64,000 nucleotides of DNA from Phaeotremella fagi. Its lineage: Eukaryota > Basidiomycota > Tremellomycetes > Tremellales > Phaeotremellaceae. This document shows, piece after piece, positions 39,142 to 48,573 of the stretch. Under the pieces are notes generated by a model that saw only the letters and a program-made list of their open reading frames with translations, did no database searches and was not told the origin of the DNA. Position 1 is the first letter of the stretch, and each line of letters opens with the position of its first letter. Location: contig BCHU01000003.1 in the NCBI GenBank assembly GCA_001599715.1, positions 1,240,001-1,304,000 on the forward strand, written 5' to 3'. Made by a program: the position numbers and the translations under genes.

Positions 39142-41134
39142 ATGTCAACAATTAATCCACCAAGACCTGACGGGGTAAGACCTGCAAAGAAAAGAAAGAG
39201 ACCTTCAAAAGCTAGTTCAGATGCAGGTCCTTCAAAAGCCTCAAGAACAGCTCCAGAAGCAGACGACTTGTCCGAGAACGACGAAGCAGATGAAGTCGTT
39301 CAAGCCGATGCAAGTTCTTCCAAAATCACTCTCGACACTCCAACCATTCCTCTTCCTTCGAAGAGTAATGTCGAAACTGTAGTCAACTCTTCAGCACCGT
39401 TTGAAAGGGTTCCATTTTCGACTCTCAAATTATCTAATCCTACCATCAACGCTATTTCTCGTATGGGATTCGAAACCATGACTGAGGTTCAAGCCAGGAC
39501 TATCCCGCCTTTATTAGCTGGGAAGGATGTTTTAGGTGCTGCCAGAACTGGTTCTGGAAAAACTATGGCATTCTTGGTTCCAAGTGTGGAACTTTTGTCT
39601 ACTCTACGTTTTAAACCGGTCAATGGTAAGTGGTATTGACTTAATCTATTCAATTACTGACGACCAGCAGGTACTGGTGTTATTATCATCTCTCCAACGA
39701 GAGAACTGGCACTACAGATTTTCGGTGTTGCCAAGGAACTCATGCAAGGTCATTCGCAGACTTACGGTATCGTGATGGGAGGTGCCAACCGTAAGGCTGA
39801 GGCTGAGAAGTTGTCGAAAGGTGTCAATTTGATGGTGGCAACGCCAGGTAGATTGTTGGATCATCTGCAGGTGAGCTTTCAATGGACGGTGGAAGTCTGT
39901 TTAGCTGATCGTTCTCTCAGAACACCAAAGGATTCGTTTTCAAAAACATCAAAGCTCTTGTCATCGATGAGGCTGATAGGATTCTAGAAGTTGGTTTCGA
40001 GGAGGAAATGAAGCAGATTATCAAGATCTTACCATCCGGTGCGTACCCTAACACCTCTGTCCATTTTAATCCCAGCTAAAATTCCTTTTAGAAAATCGTC
40101 AATCCATGCTCTTCTCCGCGACCCAAACCACCAAAGTTACCGATCTCGCCAGGATATCTCTACGACCTGGACCTTTGTACATCAACGTCGATTCTACAAA
40201 AGAAAACTCAACTGTCGACATGTTAGAACAAGGATACGTCGTCTGCGAGTCAGATCAAAGATTCATGCTCCTTTTCACATTCTTGAAAAGAAATCTGAAA
40301 AAGAAGGTCATTGTGTTTTTCAGTAGTTGCAACTCTGTCAAATATCACGCTGAATTATTAAATTACATCGATGTTCCTGTTTTGGATCTTCATGTGAGCT
40401 TCCAACCTATCACAAATACTCAAGCTGACAACCACGTTACAGGGTAAACAAAAACAACAAAAACGAACCAACACATTTTTCGAATTCTGTAACGCCCCCA
40501 CCGGTATCCTGTTATGTACAGACGTCGCAGCGAGAGGATTAGATATTCCCAAAGTTGATTGGATCATTCAATTCGATCCACCAGATGATCCTCGTGATTA
40601 CATCCATCGAGTTGGAAGAACGGCCAGAGCAGGTAAAACGGGTAAATCCTTGTTATTCCTTTTACCGTCTGAACTTGGATTCCTACGTTTCTTGAAAGTC
40701 GCCAAAGTCCCTTTGAACGAATATCAATTCCCACAAAAGAAAGTTGCAGACGTGCAGAAACAGGTCAGTCGATTTTTGTAAATTCTCTAGGTCAAGTTGA
40801 CTGATCACGTCTACAGCTCGAAAACCTAATCAGTAAAAACCATTATCTAAACGAATCAGCCCGAGACGGCTATCGATCATATCTTCAAGCCTACGCTTCA
40901 TACTCCCTAAAAAAGATCTTCGACGTGAATAAACTTGATCTAGCTAAAGTTGGTAAAGCGTTTGGTTTCACTGTCCCACCGAAAGTCAACATTTCAATTG
41001 GAAGTGTTAAAGGTTCAAAGAAATCTGCTGGTAGTGATGAAGAGGTGGATAGTGATGATGGGGAGGTCGAAGGTAAACGGGCGTATTATAGGAAGAATCA
41101 TCAAGGACGGGGTAGAGTTAAGGGACGGGATTGA
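39142..41134 (+). CDS. HAS1: DEAD-box ATP-dependent RNA helicase Has1
   Basis: Nucleolar helicase used in both 40S and 60S biogenesis. A basic/acidic N-tail precedes the Q-motif region ([16 protein letters not shown]). Helicase motifs then follow: I ARTGSGKT, Ia PTRELA, Ib [70 protein letters not shown]. The C-terminal segment ([37 protein letters not shown]) is specific to Has1/DDX18. Six or so exons with introns near 39626, 39870, 40038, 40394 and 40764. Ends in a basic [23 protein letters not shown] tail. Convergent with the A-D array (159-base gap). Confidence 0.95.
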
Positions 41135-41293
41135 AATTCGGGACTCGTTTCTAGTGTACTATGAATCTTGCATTTCTGTGTTTAGCCAATGTTACATTTT
41201 GTTCTTCCTCCTCTTCCTTCCTACCTCTTTCTACACTTGCATGTAAATCATAAATATCAATCTCGAAATTAAGGAGTTGTTTATGGACTTTTC

Positions 41294-42136
41294 TTAAAAG
41301 AGCGAAGGTAAGACAATGGCTTTGACAGGTCGTTGACTATCTCTTAGACTTTTGGATCATATAACGAACTTACCTTAACTCTTTGAGGGATGCAAAATCG
41401 TCTGCCTCAGACCCATCTTTGATCCATTGATACCCAAATTCTTTGACTGCTTGGCTATGAAAGTATGTCAGTGTTGTTTCAAATTTTAACAGAATAAAGA
41501 ATTCAAAAAGAATGAAAAAAGAAAAAAAAAATGAACAACGAAAATGAAACTTTAGAACCAAAACGAGACGATGAAACATACAAAATTATTGAATTACGAA
41601 CTAGTTCTTCTTTCAACTCCTGCTTGAGTTCCGGGTTGAGTTCTTTGAGACTAGCCATCAAGGAGGCAGTTACCATTTCAGCCAAAGCCTCGGCTCCTCT
41701 TTGACTGTATATATCTGGGATTGATGGATCGTTTGCTCAGTAAGTGATGGAGGCCTGACACCAAGCCAATTTCGCGTTGAGCCAGGGTATATAAATTGCA
41801 CTGACGATTTCTGACCTTTTTTGAGTGTTGAAAGTTAATGTGTTGACAAGAACCTCGTAGATACCAACAGGAGCGAGCTCCATTTGATAAAGTTTGCTGA
41901 AGCCCCAATCTCTCCCTAAATAATCGCTTGGCCGTTCTAGACCATTACTTTGGAGTGTCTTGTAGATTGATTGAAGTGAGTTTAAGAAAAGATCTTGAGA
42001 TTTCAAGATCGATCTCTGTCAATCAAGTCAGTAAGAGATTTCTTCATTGTATTTAAAAACTTACTTGGGCTGATTCACTGAAGGAATCATAAGGTTCTGA
42101 TTGCTCACTTAATTGTGTGTCTAGGATAAAGCTCAT
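41294..42136 (-). pseudogene. Array paralogue A, in-frame stop
   Basis: Lowest member of a four-gene array. Exon 1 (42065-42136) encodes 24 codons ending YDSFSESAQ, followed by a phase-0 intron. Exon 2 resumes at RSILKSQDLFLNSLQSIYKTL and runs to AWCQASITY, where TGA (41737-41739) stands at the place of ATG in copy B. The same frame then continues with clear homology (ANDPSIPDIYSQRGAEALAE, then KELNPELKQELKEELVRNS). A phase-2 intron leads to SQAVKEFGYQWIKDGSEADDF, and a short last exon ends at TAA 41294-41296. Either a recent pseudogene or a product truncated to about 113 residues. Family not recognised; no signal peptide or membrane helix. Confidence 0.65.
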
Positions 42137-42555
42137 GTTAGAGAAAGTTGGGGATGAAGTTGTTGTGAGTGGCAAATGAGAGAATAGTAAAGAGAACAAG
42201 TCCTTGTGTGCTTTCTCAATATTGCATACATTACATATACATTTTTGAAGAGTCTTCTTTCCTGCTCCAAGCCAAAGAAAAGAAAGACATACATCATTTG
42301 TAGTGATCAGAATACTGGATGTCAAGGGTCATCTCCAGTTGTACATATAGACACAAACACTGGTGTGGCAGAACGACCATGAGAAAGAATGTGCGAGTAA
42401 ATTTAATCTATTTACAGTACATATCCTTGATTCTTCGACAGACAAACAGAAAGAGCAATAGGTGGTCGTATAACTAAAACAAATTCATAAACTCCCGTAC
42501 AATCAGCAACATCAAAATCAAGCCTTCAATTTCTGGACTCATTTCCCTAATTACC
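42137..42555. repeat. 5' flank of A, duplicated near B
   Basis: The first ~250 bases upstream of copy A resemble 43671-43925 upstream of copy B: shared blocks include AGTGGCAAAT, CTTCTTTCCTGCTCCAAGC and AAAGAAAGACATACATC. The part near B's 3' end (about 42400-42450, TACATATCCTTGATTCT, AGACAAAC) resembles the region 3' of C (about 44300-44352). No other gene seen. Confidence 0.6.
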
Positions 42556-43670
42556 TCACTCTTCTCGTTCATCTCCTCGTTCTTCAGTGCGGCGAGTCCA
42601 TGACCCTGGTACTTGACTGTCTGTCAGCTTGAAATCCATATAACAAACATACCTTAATCTCCAGAGGGATATAAAATCGTCTGCCACCGACCCGTCTTGT
42701 ATCCATTGACACCCAAACGATTTGACTGATTGGCTATAAAGGTTCGTCAACATTTCAAATCTTCCCAGAATGAAAGAGGGGGGATTGACATGGAAATTAA
42801 AAACTACAGAAACAGATAAAAGACGAAACATACAAAAGCTCTGAATTGCGAACTTCTTCGTCTTGATTGTCGGTCTTGAACTCGTCGAGAGTTCTCGTGA
42901 TGGATAAAGTGGCGATTTGACCCAACATTTCGGCTCCTTTTTGGCTGTATATATCTGTGAATGCAGGATCGTTTGCCATGTAAGTGATAGCCGACTGACA
43001 CCAAGCTTCTTTCGCTTTGAACTTGTCTTCTTCTGAGATTTTATTTTCGATATCTGACTCTTGATCTTCGATACCCCTTGCATGGAGGATGGCGAGCATA
43101 AGAGCGAGAGGAGCGACCTCCAAGTGTTTGGATTTGGTTAATCCCATATTGTTCTCAAGGAAGGGACTCTCCTTCTCTCGACCTTTACTTTGTAATGTCT
43201 CGTAGATTGATCGTAGTGAGTCTTGGAACTGCTTTTGAGATTTCAAAACTGATTCCTGTGAGTCATGTCAGCAAGAGGTGTTTTGATTTCCAATTGGTAT
43301 AAACACTTACTTGGGCTGATTCACTGAAGGAATCAAAAGGCTCTGGTTGCTCTGATGATTGCGCGTCTGGGATATTACTCGGAGAGAGATCGTTACCTGA
43401 CTCCTCATTACCACCTTCTAACTCCTCTCTCTCTTCTCCCGCGAATGATCCTCCGAACAACTGGGCCAAAAAGTTAGGATTGACAAAGATAACTCCTCCG
43501 CTTGTGAAGACACCTTCGCCTCCGCCGCCGGAGGAACCAGGACTGCAGAGCGTTTCAGAAGCATCTTACATTTCATAGAACTTTACTTACGTTGGAACTC
43601 GAGCTGATTCACTGCCGGAATCATGAGGTTCTGGTTGTTCTGTTGGTTGTGTGTTTTGGATATTACTCAT
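42556..43670 (-). CDS. Array paralogue B, with duplicated N-terminal module
   Basis: Unrecognised family, apparently intact. Exon 1 encodes MSNIQNTQPTEQPEPHDSGS and ends SESARVPT. Exon 2 adds a Gly-rich stretch (PGSSGGGEGVFTSGGV, then LAQLFGGSF), an acidic REELEGGNEESGND and a second near-copy of the opening module (SNIPDAQSSEQPEPFDSFSE). After a phase-0 intron comes the conserved core: ESVLKSQKQFQDSLRSIYET, EVAPLALMLAILHARGI, AKEAWCQSAITYMANDP and IYSQKGAEMLGQIATLSITR. A phase-2 intron precedes QSVKSFGCQWIQDGSVADDF; the last exon ends RRTEERGDEREE at TGA 42556-42558. Mostly helical, soluble and acidic by eye. Function unknown. Confidence 0.65.
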
Positions 43671-44376
43671 TTTGGAGGAAGTTGGGGAGGAAGTTGTCGG
43701 GAGTGGCAAATAAGACAATGTAAAGTCAAGAAGTCTTTGTGAGGTTTCTCAACACTGCATGTATCACATATATGTTTTCAGACAGCCTTCTTTCCTGCTC
43801 CAAGCTGAAAAAAGAAAGACATACATCCTTTGTAGTAGTCAGAATAATGGAAATCATGAGCCACTTTCAGTAGAGACACAAACAGGTGGCAGAATGACCA
43901 TTAAAAAGAATGTACGAGTACAGTACGACATGATCATTTCTGGTACCTCAAGTATTCTGAGAGGGTCTGTCGCCTTCGTATGACCTACGACGGTTGTACA
44001 TAATTCTGTGTGGTTGTAGTGCTTCATGCCAGAACGATGAAAGTAAGAAGTATCCATACGCAAACCAACAACTCGTAATACTCCTCCAATTCGTTCGATC
44101 ATGAAATTTGGGCTCAGAAATTGCAATGTGGCACACCTTTCATTCGCAACAATCTGTTGCTTGAAAAAACTACATCGATAAATCAGCGGAGGAACAAATC
44201 AGTGAAATTGGCAGTCCGACAAAAAGTCAGCTATGCTTTGCACATTCTTGTGGTTCATGTGATCACTCATTCATTCCTCTTCCGCATATTCAAAATTTGA
44301 TCTATGTACATATCCTTTTTTCTTTGATTCTCATCCCCCTCGAAAGACAAACGCTTGCGGTGGGTGGTGATACCCA
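43671..44376. other. Intergenic between B and C, partly duplicated
   Basis: About 700 bases. The B-proximal 250 bases are the duplicated promoter-like block also found upstream of A. The rest is AT-rich with short minus-strand frames lacking family resemblance, so I call no gene. Confidence 0.45.
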
Positions 44377-45226
44377 TCACTCTTCGTCTGTACCCAAATC
44401 TTCTATCTCTCGGTTGTGATCTGACTCCTCGTTATCACCTTCTAACTCCTCTCTCCCTCCTCCTATGTTGAATCCTCCCAACAACTGGGACAAAGAGCTG
44501 AAACCGAAAACGAGGACACCTCCGCTTCCGCCGCTGCAGCAATCACAACTGCAGAACGTTTCAGAAGCATGTCAACATTTCATTGTAATTTTACTTACGG
44601 TGGAGGTCTTTCGCTTTCGCTCTTGATCCATCGGCTTGCTTCACCTTTGATCGTTTCCCTTCAATATTTCAGGATTAATCAACCTCTCCGATACTACCAA
44701 ACTTACCGAAGCATTGAAAGCTCGCTCTCCTCTTCGTTCTCGGTGAGTGGCCCCAGCGTTCTTATTAACCTCGAAGAATAATCCTGCTCGAGTTCAGAAG
44801 CCTCATCTTCGTTGTACAAATGAACGTGATCTGTATCATTAGCTTGATGGAGAATCCTCGCCTTCATGTATACAGCTTTCGCCTCGTGATAGCTGGGTGC
44901 GGCTTCTGCCTGCGCAGCCGGATTTGATTGTATGAGCTCCTTGAGGTATTTTAGTGTATCAACGCCATCCTCTATTTCGGAGCATGTGAACAAAGCTTGA
45001 TCTTCTGAAAACTCTTCGATTTCTTCTTTTTCGATTCCTTGCTCAACGAGAATGCCGTAGATCTTCTTGACTGCAGTGTCGAAGGAAGCTTCGTACTCAC
45101 GAGAAGTCGCCTATGATGGATCAATATCGCCAAAAAGATAGAGGAAAGACTTACAAGGGCTTCGTCGCTATACCCACCGTTGGGTCTAATATCGGTAGCT
45201 CCGTCATCGAAGGGAGTTAGCTCCAT
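44377..45226 (-). CDS. Array paralogue C, with Gly-rich acidic C-terminal module
   Basis: Exon 1 (45155-45226) is again exactly 24 codons and ends GGYSDEAL before a phase-0 intron. Exon 2 begins ATSREYEASFDTAVKKIYGI, equivalent to ESVLKSQKQF... in B, and continues with YHEAKAVYMKARILHQAND, ending MLR at a phase-2 intron. Exon 3 reads ETIKGEASRWIKSESERPPP, the counterpart of QSVKSFGCQWIQDGS. The final exon is CDCCSGGSGGVLVFGFSS, LSQLLGGF, then REELEGDNEES and a stop at 44377-44379. That last module matches the middle of copy B, including the intron before it. Boundaries of exon 3 rest on phase and homology. Function unknown. Confidence 0.58.
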
Positions 45227-45813
45227 CGTTGTTCTTAGATACAGTAGTTTGAGAGGTTATACAGATAGTTCTGGGGAAATTGTTAAACAAGTTGTGATAA
45301 AATACTGTAAAAGTACTAAGTAAAAGGGAAAGAAAAAGTCTGAGAAATTCAACTCTGATATACCTCGAAATTCTTTTGCAAGACTTCGCTCGGACTTTGT
45401 AAAAGATGAAAGGTCATTGAGTGGAGCTTTCTTAAAGTGTTTTGTCGGCTTTTTTTCCTTTCTTTATCGTCGAATTTATGTCATTTTATTCGGCTGAAAG
45501 GCTTCTCAGAAGAGTTGTCTTCTCAAATGAAATAATTCTCTGAAGGAAGGAGAAGACTGAAAAGTATTTTTTGAACAAATGTGGCAGTTTGAGTTCTGTC
45601 AGTACTGTAGGTGGGTAATTACAATAAGAAAATGTAGAGACTGGAGAGGTCTCCAACGTCCGTAGAACCACACAGGTGGCATTTAAGATGTTGGAATAAG
45701 TAAATCAAAATCATGACATCTCCAATATATACAGCACTTCCAACTTTTCACCTCCCCAAAACTTTCATTCCCATTTCTCTGTTTTTTCCCTCATATATTC
45801 TCTCGCATAGATC
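45227..45813. other. Intergenic between C and D
   Basis: About 590 AT-rich bases, presumably the promoter of C and the 3' UTR of D. No ORF with coding character and no repeat recognised. Confidence 0.4.
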
Positions 45814-46562
45814 TCAATACCATGCTCCAGATCCAGGTCTCTTCCATTTCTCAGCCTCTCCTTTGACAGCAGACCTATAAAGAAAGTCAGAGAGTTCCAA
45901 GTCCGATAGCGTGTTCTGTTTCTCGTTCCTATAGTCAGAAGTAAATGAAAGACTTACAAGAGTGATGATTTTTCTGCAATAGCATCGAATGAACCAAGAT
46001 CATCAATATGGTCGAGATATTCGTCTACGATTTGTTTATCAATTCCATCCCAACCATAGCGTTTGCTCATATATTCTAAAGAGGAATCTTCTTCCTTAGC
46101 GTTTACGAAAAACAGAATTTTGGTTCTGACATAAGCGATTTCGGCTGTCTTATAGGCTTGATTGAGGTTGGAACAATCTGTGTCTTCGGTGGGGTGATTG
46201 ACGTGATTTCTGACCATTTGAAGCTGATGACGACCTTTTTCAATATCGTCTCTTGTAACCAAATCATGATGGAAAGTACACTCATCTTCAATAGTGTAAC
46301 CCATTATTGAAGCAACGATTGGATCCATTGCGGCGGAGTATTGCTCTTGAAGGTCGAAAACTGATTCCTAATGATTTTAGAGAAGTATTGTATGAGGACT
46401 CACCATGGCCTCTTCTGTATACCCCTCCGGCCAATTGAATTCTTCGCCTTCGTCTTCGTCGTCTTCTTCATGGCAATGGCACTCGAAGTTAAACAGGTCG
46501 CATAGCTCATCGAAAATGATATCCCGGCTGTGGGAGTCTCCGTCTGCAATCGAATGGGACAT
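45814..46562 (-). CDS. Array paralogue D, most divergent member
   Basis: Exon 1 starts MSHSIADGDSHSRDIIFDEL, carries a His/Cys/acidic patch (FECHCHEEDDEDEGEE) and ends WPEGYTEEAM at a phase-0 intron (donor GTGAGT), like the other members. Exon 2 opens ESVFDLQEQYSAAMDPIVAS, matching ESVLKSQKQFQDSLRSIY of B, and continues to NLNQAYKTAEIAYVRTKILF and YLDHIDDLGSFDAIAEKSSL before a phase-2 intron. The last exon SAVKGEAEKWKRPGSGAWY is the counterpart of the VK-x4-W exon of A-C and ends at TGA 45814-45816. Sequence identity is low, but intron phases and motif order support membership. Function unknown. Confidence 0.58.
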
Positions 46563-47034
46563 GTTGTCGTTGAAAATTTGAGTGGAATTTGATTGATGGG
46601 GGGAATGAAAAGAGAAAAGTAAAGTAATACATATTGATACTCGAACAATGCATTATAAACATAAATACTATTGCCTTCTCCAAAAGAAGACTTGCATCCA
46701 AGGCTGATTATCTGTTTGGTCTTCTCATGAATGTTCAGAAAATTCATATTGAGCTCAGAAGTCAGTCGATCGAAGGCGAAATTTTAACGTAACATGATTT
46801 ACAATAGGTTTTGTATAGGGTCGTACAAATACTGTTATCTGAGTATTCGTGTGCTGTAGCTTGTGCAACATGTTGATCTAGGATAGAAACTGTCAAGATA
46901 GAAATTTTTTAGAAATAGTATTTCAGCTTGGAGACCAAATCCTTTATTTAATGTTTGCTAAGAATATGACAGAATACATTAATGATTACTTCGCTATAAA
47001 TCTACGTAGATCTCAGACACAGTGTACGCTCATT
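46563..47034. other. Intergenic between D and YTH1
   Basis: About 470 AT-rich bases, upstream of D and downstream of YTH1. Nothing recognised. Confidence 0.4.
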
Positions 47035-48278
47035 TTACTCTTCCCTCTTCCGCCTTAATCCACCTCTATCACCAGGTTGAGCCTCGTTCGGACAAGCATT
47101 AGCGAAATGACCATGTTGATTACATCTCTAAAAAACGAAGAAATCGTCAGTAACCAGCAAGAAAACCACGTCAAACAGAAATTTCCGAACTTACGAAACA
47201 CAGAATAGAAGACAAATCCTTCTGCCAACCACCAGTTCTTGGTTTAACATCTTCATTCCCACCTCCACCAGCTCTGAAAGAAGTATTCTCCTCATTCCTT
47301 CGAGCGTTGACACTGAGATAACCACCACTTCTCCATCCAGATAAACTTCCTCCTTCCTGCCAAGCAGCGGTAGGTACAATGACAGCGTTTGGATCGTATT
47401 TGTATTCTCTCCATCTACCGTATCCAGCTGGAAGTTGAGGTGGAGGTCCGGCCTTTGTGGGATCTGGTGGTATGGGGTTGATATATGATTCGGGAGGTGG
47501 ACGTTTGGGTGAAGGACTATTTCGGTGTTAATTTTCTTACTAACGGATGTGAGATTACAGGACTTACTGAGCTAATTTACAATCTGGTCCATCTGGACAG
47601 AAACCTGCTAAGAACGCTCCACATGGTATCCTCCTGATGTGTCTTCTTGGACATTCTGGACCTAAACAAAAGACGTCAGTAACATATCTTCAAAGCCACG
47701 AAAAATGAAAAGCCAAATCGAAAACTCACCTAAACTACAAAAACCTCTATTATAATCTGGACATTCAACCCGTCTATCCCTAGGATGGAAATACAAACAC
47801 TCCCCACCCAATTCACATTTCCCCGTTTTAACAAACCAAATGCAGATAGGCATAGTTCTTAGATTGAAATCATGGGTGTATTCACAATTGTCACCGACTT
47901 TACACAAGTTCCTTAGATAATGTTTGCAGACTGTTGTTTTCTTTTCTCGTTCTCTTGGATGTGCTGGAAGTGGAGGTGGGGGTTTGAAATTAACTGGTGA
48001 GGGTTGGGTATGGCGGAGGGGACACAAAGAGGGACCTAGTGGACATCCTAGGGGTAGTAACGAGAGTCTACAGATTTGTTCGTCTGATAAAAGGGTTAGT
48101 GATGGGACCTTGGACAAGATGTAACACTCTGATACTCACCTGTATCTAATTTAAAATTCCTTTCCTTCTTTAAATAATCTTCAACATCGAGATTCACTTG
48201 ATGAAAATCAGGTCTAACGAAATCCGCCGCTCTACCTAAAACAGCAGAAGTTGATGCTGAAGCTGTAGCTGCTGCCAT
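47035..48278 (-). CDS. YTH1: mRNA 3'-end processing factor Yth1/CPSF30
   Basis: Cleavage and polyadenylation factor subunit that binds AAUAAA-type signals. The N-terminus (PDFHQVNLDVEDYLKKERNF) precedes five CCCH zinc fingers: one ending CPLGPSLCPLRH, then CKHYLRNLCKVGDNCEYTH, CIWFVKTGKCELGGECLYFH, CPDYNRGFCSLG..CPRRH and CGAFLAGFCPDGPDCKLAH. A C-terminal CCHC zinc knuckle (CFRCNQHGHFANAC) is present, as in animal CPSF4 and unlike budding-yeast Yth1. The knuckle is split by an intron. ATG 48278 begins MAAATASASTSAVLGRAADF; TAA is at 47035-47037. Five or so exons. Nuclear. Confidence 0.92.
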
Positions 48279-48573
48279 TTTTTTTGATGATCTCTATGAT
48301 GCTTTACAATTGTTCAGATCCCACAACTTCAATATATCTTTTTTGTTGTGATTTGTCTATACATAGATGTAAGAAATGGATGTTATAATCGGAAAGAATG
48401 ACAACTCAGCATCTCATATTTATCCTTTCTGGTGGTGAAGGAGATTTATTGCTGACTAAGCAAGATCAAGTGATGTGGCATTTTCTAGCATAAACGATGC
48501 AACAGACACGAGGTATATTTACAATGCAATTTACAATTGAGCAATACTATATCTATCTACAAGAAGCACGACT

